A DNA stretch of 64,000 nucleotides from Actinomyces sp. (GCF_029851875.1 NZ_JARKVC010000020.1:1-64000); one strand, 5' to 3'. Shown: positions 28,740 to 37,410, numbered from the stretch's first letter. Numbers and translations: made by a program. Notes: generated by a model from the sequence alone, not told the origin.

Positions 28740-29432
28740 TCAGTCGCGCCGCCCCTCACCGTGATACCCACCGTGGTGCCCGCCATGGTGCTCACCGTGG
28801 CCGGGGCCCCCGCCTCCGCGGTGCCCGCCACGGGGGCCGCCGCGATGGCGCTCCGGGCCGTAGCCCATCTCACGCATGCGCCGCAGGCCAGCCACGCGCT
28901 CCTCCCCCATCCGGCGACGGGCCTCCTCCAGCCAGGCCTCGACGTCGTCGTCCTCCTCGAGGCCAAGCTCCTCCTCCAGGGAGGCGATGACCTTGTCGAG
29001 CAGGGTCGTCAGCGTGGCCGCCTCGTCGTCGCTCAGGACGCCCAGGTACTCGCTGCGGTCGCCGCCGATGGCGGCGTCACGGCCGGCCTGCGTCAGGGTC
29101 ACGACCCTGACCCGGCGGTCACCCTCGCTCGGGGTGCGCTCGATGAGGCCCTGAGCCTCAAGCTTGGTGAGCAGCTCGTTGAGCGACTGCTGGCGGATGT
29201 CGAGCAGGTAGGCCAGGTCGCGGGTAGGCAAGGGGCTGGAGAGCCTGAGAGCAGCCAGGACCCGCCCCTGGCCGCCAGTGGTGTCCGCGTAGGGGCCGCC
29301 ACAGGTGCGGGCCTCGGTGCGACGGCGGTGGCTCAGACGCTGCAGACGGCGAAGCCGGTCGTGGACGGGGGCCAGGACGCTGGTGCGGTCCTCACAGCCG
29401 CTCCGGCCAGTATCGTCAGCACAGGTAGTCAT
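28740..29432 (-). CDS. MarR-family regulator with His/Gly-rich tail
   Basis: Winged-helix regulator of 230 residues. The HTH is in LPTRDLAYLLDIRQQSLNEL and the wing in RTPSEGDRRVRVVTLTQAG. After residue 190 the protein turns into a Gly/His/Arg-rich tail (about 10 His in the last 40, e.g. GHGEHHGGHHGGYHG) that could bind metal such as nickel or zinc; that is inference. ATG at 29432 has AGGAG at ideal spacing, preferred over the track start at 29459. Divergent from recQ with shared operator-like half-sites between. Confidence 0.85.
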   Translation of the reverse strand: MTTCADDTGRSGCEDRTSVLAPVHDRLRRLQRLSHRRRTEARTCGGPYADTTGGQGRVLAALRLSSPLPTRDLAYLLDIRQQSLNELLTKLEAQGLIERTPSEGDRRVRVVTLTQAGRDAAIGGDRSEYLGVLSDDEAATLTTLLDKVIASLEEELGLEEDDDVEAWLEEARRRMGEERVAGLRRMREMGYGPERHRGGPRGGHRGGGGPGHGEHHGGHHGGYHGEGRRD

Positions 29433-29467
29433 GTCATTCTCCTGGTTCGTGTCGGGCACCTTTCTTA

Positions 29468-29550
29468 CTGGTACCTGTTGATCTGTGGTGGCACCAAAAC
29501 TACAGGCACCTTCCGCATTTCACAAGCCTTGTCATACAGGTGCCTGTATG
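29468..29550. promoter_or_regulatory. marR promoter and three operator half-sites
   Basis: The marR promoter is TTGTGA (29520-29525), 17-nt spacer, TAGTTT (29497-29502) on the minus strand. The half-site ACAGG(T/C)(A/G)CC occurs three times: as GGTACCTGT at 29470-29478, ACAGGCACC at 29502-29510, and in CATACAGG-TG-CCTGTATG (29533-29550), a perfect 8-bp inverted repeat. The second copy overlaps the -10 and the third lies just upstream of the -35. Likely binding sites for the adjacent MarR protein. Confidence 0.6.
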
Positions 29551-29603
29551 TTGTGCGTCACATCCTCCACAGTGCTATCCGTGAGCGTGTCGGCCCCTGT
29601 CGC

Positions 29604-29609
29604 TACGGT
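29604..29609 (+). promoter_or_regulatory. Leaderless -10 element of recQ
   Basis: TACGGT, six nt before the ATG at 29616. No ribosome site precedes the ATG. The MarR-type sites lie 55 nt upstream. Confidence 0.45.
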
Positions 29610-29615
29610 GGCGTC

Positions 29616-31868
29616 ATGAGCACCTCACTCCTGCGCGAACGCGCCCAGACGATCCTGCAGCTGCTGGTCGGCAGCCCTGACGCCAGGCTGCGCGAGGACC
29701 AGTGGACAGCCGTCCACGCCCTGGTGGCGCAGCGTCGCCGCGCCCTGGTGGTCGAGCGCACCGGGTGGGGAAAGTCGGCCGTCTACCTCGTGGCTACCGC
29801 GCTCATGCGTGAGGGCTGGGGCGGCTGGCAGCCGGGAACGCCCCCACCGCCCGTACGTGCGCAGGGCTCCCCTGCCCGCCCCGGCGTCGGAGCCACCGTC
29901 ATCATCTCGCCCTTGCTGGCCCTCATGCGCGACCAGGTCGCTGCCGCCGAGCGCGCCGGGATCCAGGCCGCCACGATCAACTCGGCCAACGCCACGCAGT
30001 GGCCTGAGGTCGAGGCCCGCATCGCCACCGGCCAGGTTGACGTCCTCCTCGTCTCCCCCGAGCGGCTCAACAATCCCGTCTTCCGCGAGGAGGTCCTGCC
30101 CCACCTGGCCTCGGACACCGGCCTGGTCGTCATCGACGAGGCTCACTGCATCTCGGACTGGGGCCACGACTTCCGCCCGGACTATCGGCGTATTCGTACC
30201 CTGCTGGCCGGCCTGCCTCCCCGTACGCCCGTCCTGGCCACCACAGCCACGGCCAACGAGCGCGTGACCCGTGACGTCGCTGAGCAGCTGAGCGCGGGTG
30301 AGGCCTCCTCCTCGCACCAGCCGGTCCTGGTCCTGCGTGGCAGCCTGGACCGCTCCTCCCTGCACCTGGGGGTCAAGCGCCTGGAGGACGACGTCTCCCG
30401 CCTGGCCTGGCTGACGAGCTACCTGCGCACCACGCCCGGCTCCGGCATCGTCTACTGCCTCACCGTCGCGGCCGCGGGCGAGGTCGCCGAGCAGCTGCGC
30501 CAGGCCGGCCTCGAGGTGGCCGCGTACACCGGTGGGACCGATCCCGCCGAGCGCGAGAGGCTGGAGAGCGAGCTCAAGGCCAACCAGGTCAAGGCCCTGA
30601 TCGCCACGAGCGCGCTCGGCATGGGTTTCGACAAGCCGGACCTCGCCTTCATCGTCCACCTCGGAGCCCCTGGCTCCCCCGTGGCCTACTACCAGCAGGT
30701 CGGGCGCGGGGGCCGTGGCGTCGAGCGCGCCGAGGTGGTTCTCCTGCCCGGCGCACAGGACCAGGCGATCTGGAAGTGGTTCGGTTCCCAGGCCTTCCCA
30801 CCCGAGCAGGAGGTGCGCCAGGTGCTCGCTGCCCTGGAGGAGGCCCACAGCCAGGGCCAGGGCCCGCTGAGCACGGCAGTGCTAGAGACCTCCACCAGCG
30901 TGCGGCGCGCACGCCTGGAGTCGATGCTCAAGGTCCTTGACGTCGACGGTGCCGTGAGCCGGGTCAGGGGCGGGTGGGTGTGGACGGCAGAGCCCTGGGT
31001 CTACGACGCTGCGCGCTACGAGCGCGTGGCAGCCGCCCGAGCCCAGGAGCAGGACCTCATGGTCGCCTACGAGTCCCTCCAGGCTCCGCAGTGCCGGATG
31101 GCCTTCCTGCGCCAGACCCTGGACGACCCGACCCTGGAGCCCCGCTGGCGCTGCGGACGCTGCGACCTGTGCGGAGGACTGTCCCTGGCTGCTCGCGCTC
31201 AGGCGCAGGAGGTCGAGGCCGCTCGCCAGGCGCTGGCACAGGTGGGCAGCGTCATCGAGCCGCGGCGCCAGTGGCCCACCGGCATGGACCGCCTGGGCCT
31301 GGCCAGCCTGCACGGACGGATCAGGGAGGAGCACCGCGCCGCCCGCGGTCTGGCAGTCGGGCGCCTGGACGGACTCGGGATCTCGACGACGCTGCGCGAC
31401 CTGCTCAGCTCCGGCGCGCACGCCGAGGTCCCGCCCAGCCTGCGGGAGGCGGTGGTCGAGGTCGCGCAGCGGCTGGGCAGCCTCATCGAGACCGAGACAG
31501 GCGGCCTGGAGGAGGGCTCCTCCCCGCTGGTCGTCGTCGTCATCGACTCGCGCACCCGCCCGACGCTCGTGCGTCAGCTGGGCCGTGCCGTGGCTCATAC
31601 TCTCGCAGCCCAGCCCCTGGCAGTGGTCGGGGTCCGTGGTGAGGTCGCACGCCACGACGTCGGCTCTCCCTTCCGCCTGGCGGCAGTCGCCCGCTCACTC
31701 ACCCTCCAGGACTGGCCTCGTGACACGCTGGCCGGCCTCCAGGGAGCCACAGTGGTCCTCGTCGACGACTGGACGGACTCCGGCTGGACGCTCACGCTGG
31801 CCACACGCCTGCTGCGCGAGGCCGGCGCCGCCAGGGTCTACCCCTTCGTCCTGGCCCAGCGCTCGTAG
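29616..31868 (+). CDS. RecQ-family DNA helicase with C-terminal phosphoribosyltransferase-like domain
   Basis: Superfamily 2 helicase. Walker A variant RTGWGKS at residues 48-54, DEAH in VIDEAHCISDWGHDFRP (174-177), the motif VI region QQVGRGGRG, and a zinc-binding Cys cluster (WRCGRCDLCGG near 510). The last 130 residues look like a type I phosphoribosyltransferase: VVLVDDWTDSGWT at about 713-725 is the PRPP-loop signature. The track ORF begins 285 codons upstream without support; ATG 29616 gives 750 residues starting MSTSLLRERAQ. It may act in DNA repair with the C-terminal domain as a nucleotide-binding or regulatory unit; the latter is inference. Confidence 0.88.
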   Translation: MSTSLLRERAQTILQLLVGSPDARLREDQWTAVHALVAQRRRALVVERTGWGKSAVYLVATALMREGWGGWQPGTPPPPVRAQGSPARPGVGATVIISPLLALMRDQVAAAERAGIQAATINSANATQWPEVEARIATGQVDVLLVSPERLNNPVFREEVLPHLASDTGLVVIDEAHCISDWGHDFRPDYRRIRTLLAGLPPRTPVLATTATANERVTRDVAEQLSAGEASSSHQPVLVLRGSLDRSSLHLGVKRLEDDVSRLAWLTSYLRTTPGSGIVYCLTVAAAGEVAEQLRQAGLEVAAYTGGTDPAERERLESELKANQVKALIATSALGMGFDKPDLAFIVHLGAPGSPVAYYQQVGRGGRGVERAEVVLLPGAQDQAIWKWFGSQAFPPEQEVRQVLAALEEAHSQGQGPLSTAVLETSTSVRRARLESMLKVLDVDGAVSRVRGGWVWTAEPWVYDAARYERVAAARAQEQDLMVAYESLQAPQCRMAFLRQTLDDPTLEPRWRCGRCDLCGGLSLAARAQAQEVEAARQALAQVGSVIEPRRQWPTGMDRLGLASLHGRIREEHRAARGLAVGRLDGLGISTTLRDLLSSGAHAEVPPSLREAVVEVAQRLGSLIETETGGLEEGSSPLVVVVIDSRTRPTLVRQLGRAVAHTLAAQPLAVVGVRGEVARHDVGSPFRLAAVARSLTLQDWPRDTLAGLQGATVVLVDDWTDSGWTLTLATRLLREAGAARVYPFVLAQRS

Positions 31869-31885
31869 CCGCTGGCGCCCCAGAG

Positions 31886-31906
31886 CCCGCAGCCCCAGGC
31901 TGCGGG
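31886..31906 (+). terminator. Terminator hairpin after recQ
   Basis: CCCGCAGCC-CCA-GGCTGCGGG, a 9-bp perfect stem 17 nt after the recQ stop; no T tract. Confidence 0.55.
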
Positions 31907-31935
31907 CGCCAGGCGCCACGTGGCAGGATTCCGCC

Positions 31936-32928
31936 ATGGCACTGTCCTTTCGTTCCCTCGCCTGGCGTGACGGGGTGCCCTGCGACGAGGCTCCCACGGA
32001 CATCGGTGACATCGACCGGGCCATGGCTGACCACTCCCTCCTCATCTGGGCCGACATCGTCGCTCCCACGCACGAGGACCTGCGGGTCCTGGCCACCGAG
32101 CTCGGGCTGGACACCAACGCCCTGGAGGACGCGGTGGCTCCCTTCGAGCGTCCCAAGGCCGCGCAGCAGGAGAGCTACCAGTACTTCGTCACCTACGCGA
32201 CGCTGCCGAGCTTCGCCTCCACCCTCGACGACGAGGAGGACCAGCTCACCCGGATCGCCGGCTTCATCTTCGACCGGGCGCTGGTGACGGTACGCACCAC
32301 TGACAGGCTCGACCTGTCCCGGGTGCTCCAGCGCTGGCACACCAACCGCAGCCTCATCCGGCTCGGCCCTGCGGCACTGGTCCACGGGCTCCTGGACGTC
32401 GTCGTCGACGGCTACTTCACCACGGTCCAGGAGCTCGATGACGCCATCGAGGACCTGGAGGACGACCTGTTCTCCCCCAGCTCGCGCTCGACCGAGTTCC
32501 AGCGCCAGGCCTACGACGTGCGGACCAAGCTGGTGACGCTACGACGCATCGTCCTGCCCATGCGCGAGGTGGTCAGCGTGCTGTGGCGCCACCGCGAGGA
32601 CCGCGTCCGTGAGCTCGACCCCTTCTACGCCGACCTCAGCGACCACATCCTGCGCGCCTCGGAGTGGACTGAGTCGCTGCGCGACATGATCGCCTCGGTC
32701 TTCGAGACGCACCTGTCCCTGCAGGACCAGCGACTGAACAACGTCATGAAGAAGCTGGCCGGGTGGGCGGCGGTGATCTCCGTGCCCACCCTGGTGACAG
32801 GGTGGTTCGGGATCAACGTGCCCTACCCGGGTGAGGGGCAGGACGCGGGCACCGTCGCCGCCGCCGTGCTCGTCATCGTGCCCGCCGTGGTGCTCTACCT
32901 CGTCATGAAGCGCAACGACTGGATCTGA
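31936..32928 (+). CDS. CorA-like divalent metal transporter (2-TM-GxN family)
   Basis: A 330-residue protein with a large acidic cytoplasmic domain and two C-terminal helices: VISVPTLVTGWFGINVPYP and VAAAVLVIVPAVVLYLV. The signature after the first helix is GIN, not the GMN of classical CorA magnesium channels; GxN variants occur in ZntB-like members, so substrate is uncertain. Ends KRNDWI, positively charged as usual. ATG at 31936 with CAGGAT six nt upstream suggests a leaderless mRNA. Convergent with hisD. Confidence 0.85.
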   Translation: MALSFRSLAWRDGVPCDEAPTDIGDIDRAMADHSLLIWADIVAPTHEDLRVLATELGLDTNALEDAVAPFERPKAAQQESYQYFVTYATLPSFASTLDDEEDQLTRIAGFIFDRALVTVRTTDRLDLSRVLQRWHTNRSLIRLGPAALVHGLLDVVVDGYFTTVQELDDAIEDLEDDLFSPSSRSTEFQRQAYDVRTKLVTLRRIVLPMREVVSVLWRHREDRVRELDPFYADLSDHILRASEWTESLRDMIASVFETHLSLQDQRLNNVMKKLAGWAAVISVPTLVTGWFGINVPYPGEGQDAGTVAAAVLVIVPAVVLYLVMKRNDWI

Positions 32929-32962
32929 CCCGCGGCCACCCCGGCTCCTGCGGCCCCCCCTG

Positions 32963-34330
32963 TCAGGCCCGGGGTCCTCGACGGGCCCGTGCGGCCTCGC
33001 CGTGGGCCGGCAGGTCCTCGGACTCGGCCAGGGCCGTGAGCGCATCCGTCATCAGCTCCAGCGCCGCGGCGTCGTACTCGATGACCTGGACAGGCTTGAT
33101 GTAGGCCATGACGTTCAGGCCGGCGGCGAAGCGTGCGGTGCCGCCGGTGGGCAGCACGTGGTTGGAACCGGCCAGGTAGTCGCCCAGCGGCACCGGGGAG
33201 TAGGGCCCGACGAAGATCGCTCCCGCGTTGCGGATCCTGCGTGCCACGGCCCGGGGGCGGCGGGTCTGGATCTCCAGGTGCTCGGCGGCGTAGGCGTCGG
33301 CGACCTCGACCGCCTGGTCCAGGTCCCGCACCAGCACGATCCCCGACTGACGTCCCTGAAGCGCCGTGCGAGAGCGCTGGGTGTGCCTGGTGGCTGCCAG
33401 GCGGCGCTCCAGCGCCGCCTCGGTCGCCGTGGCCAGCGGCTCGGAGTCGGTGATGAGGACGCTGCCGGCACTCGGGTCGTGCTCGGCCTGCGAGAGCAGG
33501 TCGGCAGCCACGAGCTCGGGGTCAGCCTCGCCGTCTGCGATGATCGCGATCTCGGTGGGGCCGGCTTCGGCGTCGATCCCGACCACACCGCGCACCGCCC
33601 GCTTGGCGGCGGCGACGAAGACGTTGCCCGGCCCGGTGACGACGTCGACCCTCTCGCACAGCGGCGCCCCCGGCGCCCCGCCCGCAGCGGCCACGTCAGC
33701 CTCATCTGTCGCGTTCTCGCAGGCCGCCCCGTAGGCGAACATCGCGACGGCCTGCGCGCCGCCGACGGCGTAGACCTCCTCCACCCCCAGCAGCTCGCAG
33801 GCCGCCAGGATGGTGGGGTGGGGCAGGGCGTCGAAGGCCGCCTGGGGAGGGGAGGCCAGCGCCACCTGCTCCACACCGGCCACCTGGGCCGCCACCACGT
33901 TCATCACCACGCTGGAGGGGTAGACGGCCAGGCCACCAGGCACGTACAGACCCACGCGGCGCACCGGGATCCAGCGCTGGGTGACCGTGCCGCCGGGGAC
34001 GACCTCGGTGACCACCTCGCTGGGCAGCTGGGCCTCGTGACCAGCCCGGTTGTGGGCGACGGACAGCTCCAGGGCCTCGCGCACCGCCGGGTCCAGGTCC
34101 GCCAGGGCCCGGGTCAGCGCCTCGCGCGGCACCCGCAGGTGCTCGGGGCGCACGTGGTCGAAGCGCTCGGCCGCCTCCCGCAGCGCAGCCGCACCACGCT
34201 CGCGCACGTCGGCGATCGTCGGGGCGACGGCGTCCATGGCGGCGGCGACGTCGAGGGTCGCGCGAGGCAGGACCTCAGCCAGCTCTCGGGCAGTCAGGTC
34301 ACTCTCACGCAGGTCGATGCGGTTCAGCAT
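32963..34330 (-). CDS. hisD: Histidinol dehydrogenase
   Basis: NAD- and zinc-dependent oxidation of histidinol to histidine, the last step. Family blocks VGLYVPGGLAVYPSSVVMNV, DVVTGPGNVFVAAAKR, EAGPTEIAIIAD and AAEHLEIQ are present; 455 residues. ATG at 34330 with TACCCT six nt upstream, suggesting a leaderless transcript. It is separated from hisC by about 8 kb of unrelated genes. Confidence 0.97.
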   Translation of the reverse strand: MLNRIDLRESDLTARELAEVLPRATLDVAAAMDAVAPTIADVRERGAAALREAAERFDHVRPEHLRVPREALTRALADLDPAVREALELSVAHNRAGHEAQLPSEVVTEVVPGGTVTQRWIPVRRVGLYVPGGLAVYPSSVVMNVVAAQVAGVEQVALASPPQAAFDALPHPTILAACELLGVEEVYAVGGAQAVAMFAYGAACENATDEADVAAAGGAPGAPLCERVDVVTGPGNVFVAAAKRAVRGVVGIDAEAGPTEIAIIADGEADPELVAADLLSQAEHDPSAGSVLITDSEPLATATEAALERRLAATRHTQRSRTALQGRQSGIVLVRDLDQAVEVADAYAAEHLEIQTRRPRAVARRIRNAGAIFVGPYSPVPLGDYLAGSNHVLPTGGTARFAAGLNVMAYIKPVQVIEYDAAALELMTDALTALAESEDLPAHGEAARARRGPRA

Positions 34331-34336
34331 GGGCCC

Positions 34337-34342
34337 AGGGTA
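34337..34342 (-). promoter_or_regulatory. Leaderless -10 element of hisD
   Basis: Minus strand TACCCT, six nt before the ATG. It lies in the 17-nt gap after the GH3 gene, so hisD can be read independently. Confidence 0.5.
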
Positions 34343-34347
34343 GCCGC

Positions 34348-36699
34348 CTACGCGCTGACGGCGGCGTAGCGTTCCACGCGCTCGTCATGGATCACGCCCT
34401 TCCAGTCCAGGCCGAAGCCGAAGCGGTAGGTGTGGCCGGCACCGTCCTCATAGGCGGCGTAGTCGAAGGGGCGGTCCTCGTCATGGCGCTCCACCACCTC
34501 CATCGAGGCAGGAAGCGTCAGGGGCAGCAGGCCGCGCGGGGCCGCTCGCCCGCGCAGCAGCTCCCAGACAACCTCCTGCTGGACGCCGAAGTCGATGACG
34601 AGCGCGTCCGCCAGCGGCTCCAGCTCAGCCATGACCACCGGGTTGCGCATCCGCAGCACGACGACGACCGGCCGCTCCCCCATCTGCGCACGGGCCTGGC
34701 GCACCAGCTCCAGGTCGCCGGCGTTGGCCACCTGCGCCTGCTTGCCGCGCACTGAGCGGTCCGGGTGCGCCGTCTCGCGAAAGTCGCCGCAGGCCAGGGA
34801 GTGCTCACGTGCAGCCTCGGCCGTGTAGGGACCCCATTGCAGGGATATCGGCAGGTAGCCGTTACCCCCGGCCTCGCGATCGGCCACGGAGTAGCTCTCG
34901 CACAGCGGGGACTCGATGAAGACGACGGCAGCCTGAGCCTGGGCAGGGTCCTCCACCCGTTCCAGGGCGGCACGGCTGGGCTGGTAGGGGTCGGTGTCGC
35001 AGGCGGGCTCCGGAAGACGCATGAATCCCAGGCGCTGGTCAATGTGACGGCGCGGGACCCACACCCGGGTCACTGACGGAGCCAGCGGAAGCGGGGCGAG
35101 GCCGTCGGCCCCCTTGTTCTTGAGCAGCACGAGGCTGTCACGCTGGGCAGCCAGCCCTGCCTGGACGAAGGCCTCGCAGCCCACCGTCGCCGCCGAGGCC
35201 GCCGGGTCGAGGTAGGGGTTGTCGAACAGGCCCGTGCGGAAGAAGACCCGCAGCAGACGCACGGCCGAGGCCTCGAAGCGGGCGCGAGCAGCCGCCTCGC
35301 CGTCGCGCTCGACCAGGACCCGGTAGGCCTCCAGCACTGCAGCGGCCTCGCTGTTGCCGCCCAGCTGGTCGACGCCGTTGTCAATAGCCAGGACGTGACG
35401 CTCGACGACGCTCAGCTCTTCGACGCCGTAGCATCGCTGGCCGAAGCTGCTCATCTCCGGGTCAGGATCAGCCGTGATACCCCAGTCAGTGCACACGACG
35501 CCGTCGAAGCCGTAGCGCTGGCGCAGCATGTCGTGGACGATGACGCGGTGGTAGGCGTTGGCGCGTGGCCTGCCGTCACCACCGGTGTTGAGCACCTGGC
35601 CGTCCGGGGTGCGGTATCCCGAGGAGATCGTGTAGTACGGCATGACGGCGCTCGCACTGGCCGTCGGGCCGTTAAGGTCGAAGGCTCCGTGGGTGAAGGG
35701 CAGGAGGTGCTCGGCCTCGTTGCCACCCGGGTAGACGGCGAACTTGCCGAAGCCGTAGTGGGCGTCGCGCCCGGCCTCCCCGGTTCCGCCGCCGGGCCAG
35801 TGCTTGACCATGGTGGACACCGAGGCCTGGCCCCAGCCGGCGTCGGCGTAGGAGGGCTCACGCACCGCCGGCCCGAAAGCAGCCCCCTGCTGCTGGTCCG
35901 GAGCGGGGGTGGTCTGCATGGCGTCGCACACGGCTCGGACGTAGTCCGTGACCAGCAGCGGGCTCGGGCCCCAGGTGTCCTGCAGCCGCATCCACCGTGG
36001 CTCGGTGCCCAGGTCGATCTGAGGGCCGAGCGCCGTCGTGATCCCCAGCGCCCGGTACTCCTGGGAGATGACCTCGGCGTACTCGCGCGCCCGCCGCGGG
36101 TCGAACAGAGCCGCCATCCCCATGCCCTCTGGCCAGCGTGAGACGTCGACGGCGCTCGTGGCGAACTCGGCTCCCGTGGCCTGCCCCGCCCCGTGGCGCG
36201 GGTCGGTGGCGATGGAGACCGGGACGCCCAGCGGGGTGGACTCGGCCAGGGCCTGCAGGGCGTTGTTCCACCGCGCCGCCGTGTCCGCCGACTCCAGCGT
36301 GATAGCCAGGACGTGACGGATGTGGTCGCGGGTGAGCATCCGAGTCTGCTGGTCGGTCAGGGACCAGGGATCGGCTCCTGCCTCGGCCAGGCTGCGCCCG
36401 CCGTAGGTCCCGGGGAAGGGGCCGTGGCCCGGGTTGGGCACGGCCTGGTGGGGCGAGTAGAGCATGAGGCCGGCGATCTGCTCGATGCTCAGGCGCCCGG
36501 CCAGGTCAGCGGCGCGCTCGCTCGCGCTCAGGCGCCAGTCCTCGTAGGGCAGCAGCTCACCGGTGCGCGCCAGGTCCTTGAAGAGGTGGCCGTCGACCTT
36601 GATGACCGGCGCGCCGCAGGTACCGAGCGTCGGCCCCTCGTCCTGCCGGTAGAAGGTGGGCGCCTGCTGGCTGGGGGTCGGGGTCTCGTGGCTCGTCAC
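34348..36699 (-). CDS. Glycoside hydrolase family 3 beta-glycosidase
   Basis: A 783-residue enzyme. The N-terminal barrel contains MLTRDHIRHVLAIT, PVSIATDPRHG, TMVKHWPGGGTGEAG and the nucleophile motif VVCTDWGIT (Asp near residue 402). A C-terminal alpha/beta sandwich follows (VVVLRMRNPVVMAE, FGVQQEVVWELLRG). No signal peptide, so it acts inside the cell on imported oligosaccharides. Substrate may be beta-glucosides or beta-xylosides; sequence alone does not say. SD GAGGAGG precedes the start at 36699. It ends 17 nt before hisD. Confidence 0.88.
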   Translation of the reverse strand: MTSHETPTPSQQAPTFYRQDEGPTLGTCGAPVIKVDGHLFKDLARTGELLPYEDWRLSASERAADLAGRLSIEQIAGLMLYSPHQAVPNPGHGPFPGTYGGRSLAEAGADPWSLTDQQTRMLTRDHIRHVLAITLESADTAARWNNALQALAESTPLGVPVSIATDPRHGAGQATGAEFATSAVDVSRWPEGMGMAALFDPRRAREYAEVISQEYRALGITTALGPQIDLGTEPRWMRLQDTWGPSPLLVTDYVRAVCDAMQTTPAPDQQQGAAFGPAVREPSYADAGWGQASVSTMVKHWPGGGTGEAGRDAHYGFGKFAVYPGGNEAEHLLPFTHGAFDLNGPTASASAVMPYYTISSGYRTPDGQVLNTGGDGRPRANAYHRVIVHDMLRQRYGFDGVVCTDWGITADPDPEMSSFGQRCYGVEELSVVERHVLAIDNGVDQLGGNSEAAAVLEAYRVLVERDGEAAARARFEASAVRLLRVFFRTGLFDNPYLDPAASAATVGCEAFVQAGLAAQRDSLVLLKNKGADGLAPLPLAPSVTRVWVPRRHIDQRLGFMRLPEPACDTDPYQPSRAALERVEDPAQAQAAVVFIESPLCESYSVADREAGGNGYLPISLQWGPYTAEAAREHSLACGDFRETAHPDRSVRGKQAQVANAGDLELVRQARAQMGERPVVVVLRMRNPVVMAELEPLADALVIDFGVQQEVVWELLRGRAAPRGLLPLTLPASMEVVERHDEDRPFDYAAYEDGAGHTYRFGFGLDWKGVIHDERVERYAAVSA

Positions 36700-36735
36700 G
36701 GCGTCCTCCTCGGCGTCGGCTCATCAACGCCACGG

Positions 36736-36741
36736 ATTTTA
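36736..36741 (-). promoter_or_regulatory. Candidate -10 of the GH3 gene
   Basis: Minus strand TAAAAT about 36 nt before the GH3 start, the most AT-rich spot of the gap. No good -35 is visible. Confidence 0.4.
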
Positions 36742-36834
36742 CCGACTGGTCCGGTCCGCGGCGGCTGCGCGCGCCGGCGCCTCAGCGTGGTGGAGGGACA
36801 CCATAGCCTCCGTCACGGCTGTCCTGGCCGCAGG

Positions 36835-37410
36835 CTACCTCAGGCCCGGTCGCCAGCCCTCGGCCGAGCCCGCCTGCCGGCTGGCGGCCCAGGCACCTGT
36901 CGCCAGGAGGGCCAGCGCGCTCACCACGACTGCCGGAGGGACCGGCCCGCGAGGCAGGAGGGTGAGCCCGGCCCACACCGCCGCCGTCGCCCCAGCCACA
37001 GCCAGCCCGCGCAGCACGGCGCGCCGGACCACAGGCCACGGCAGGCGGGCACGAGCCGGCGCCGACGAGGCCAGGACGAGGCAGGTGTGGTCGGTCACGA
37101 GTGCGAGCGCCATGAGCAGGGTGGTCCAGGAGGAGGCGTCACGGCGACCGAAGAACCAGGCCAGGACCAGGACGGCCAGACTCAGCAGGCACCCCTCCTC
37201 CGGAGCGAGCGCCGTCCACAGCGCCACGACGGCCAGGGCGACCAGCAGCAGCGGGAAGGTCCCGGCCACTGCTGCTGCGCCAAGCAGCACGAGCACCGAG
37301 AGCGCACGCACCACCACCTGCGAGGGCGACAGGACCCGCGGCACACGGGCCAGGAGCCAGCCAAGGGGCCCGGAGCGAGGCCTGTGCTCCGTGCGGCCTC
37401 GCGCGTTCAT
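36835..37410 (-). CDS. Membrane protein of the MoxR/DUF58 operon
   Basis: A 191-residue protein with about six hydrophobic segments between residues 30 and 175, a basic N-terminus and a short C-terminal tail. No family recognised. Its ATG overlaps the DUF58 stop (ATGA), making it the last gene of the operon. A scaffold role at the membrane with the AAA+ ATPase is only inferred from position. Confidence 0.75.
   Translation of the reverse strand: MNARGRTEHRPRSGPLGWLLARVPRVLSPSQVVVRALSVLVLLGAAAVAGTFPLLLVALAVVALWTALAPEEGCLLSLAVLVLAWFFGRRDASSWTTLLMALALVTDHTCLVLASSAPARARLPWPVVRRAVLRGLAVAGATAAVWAGLTLLPRGPVPPAVVVSALALLATGAWAASRQAGSAEGWRPGLR

Noticed and set aside
28761-29615. N-terminal 285-residue extension of the RecQ ORF
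   Set aside because: It runs antisense through marR and the operator region; the real start is ATG 29616.
29625-30848. 407-residue minus-strand ORF opposite recQ
   Set aside because: Shadow; recQ has all helicase motifs.
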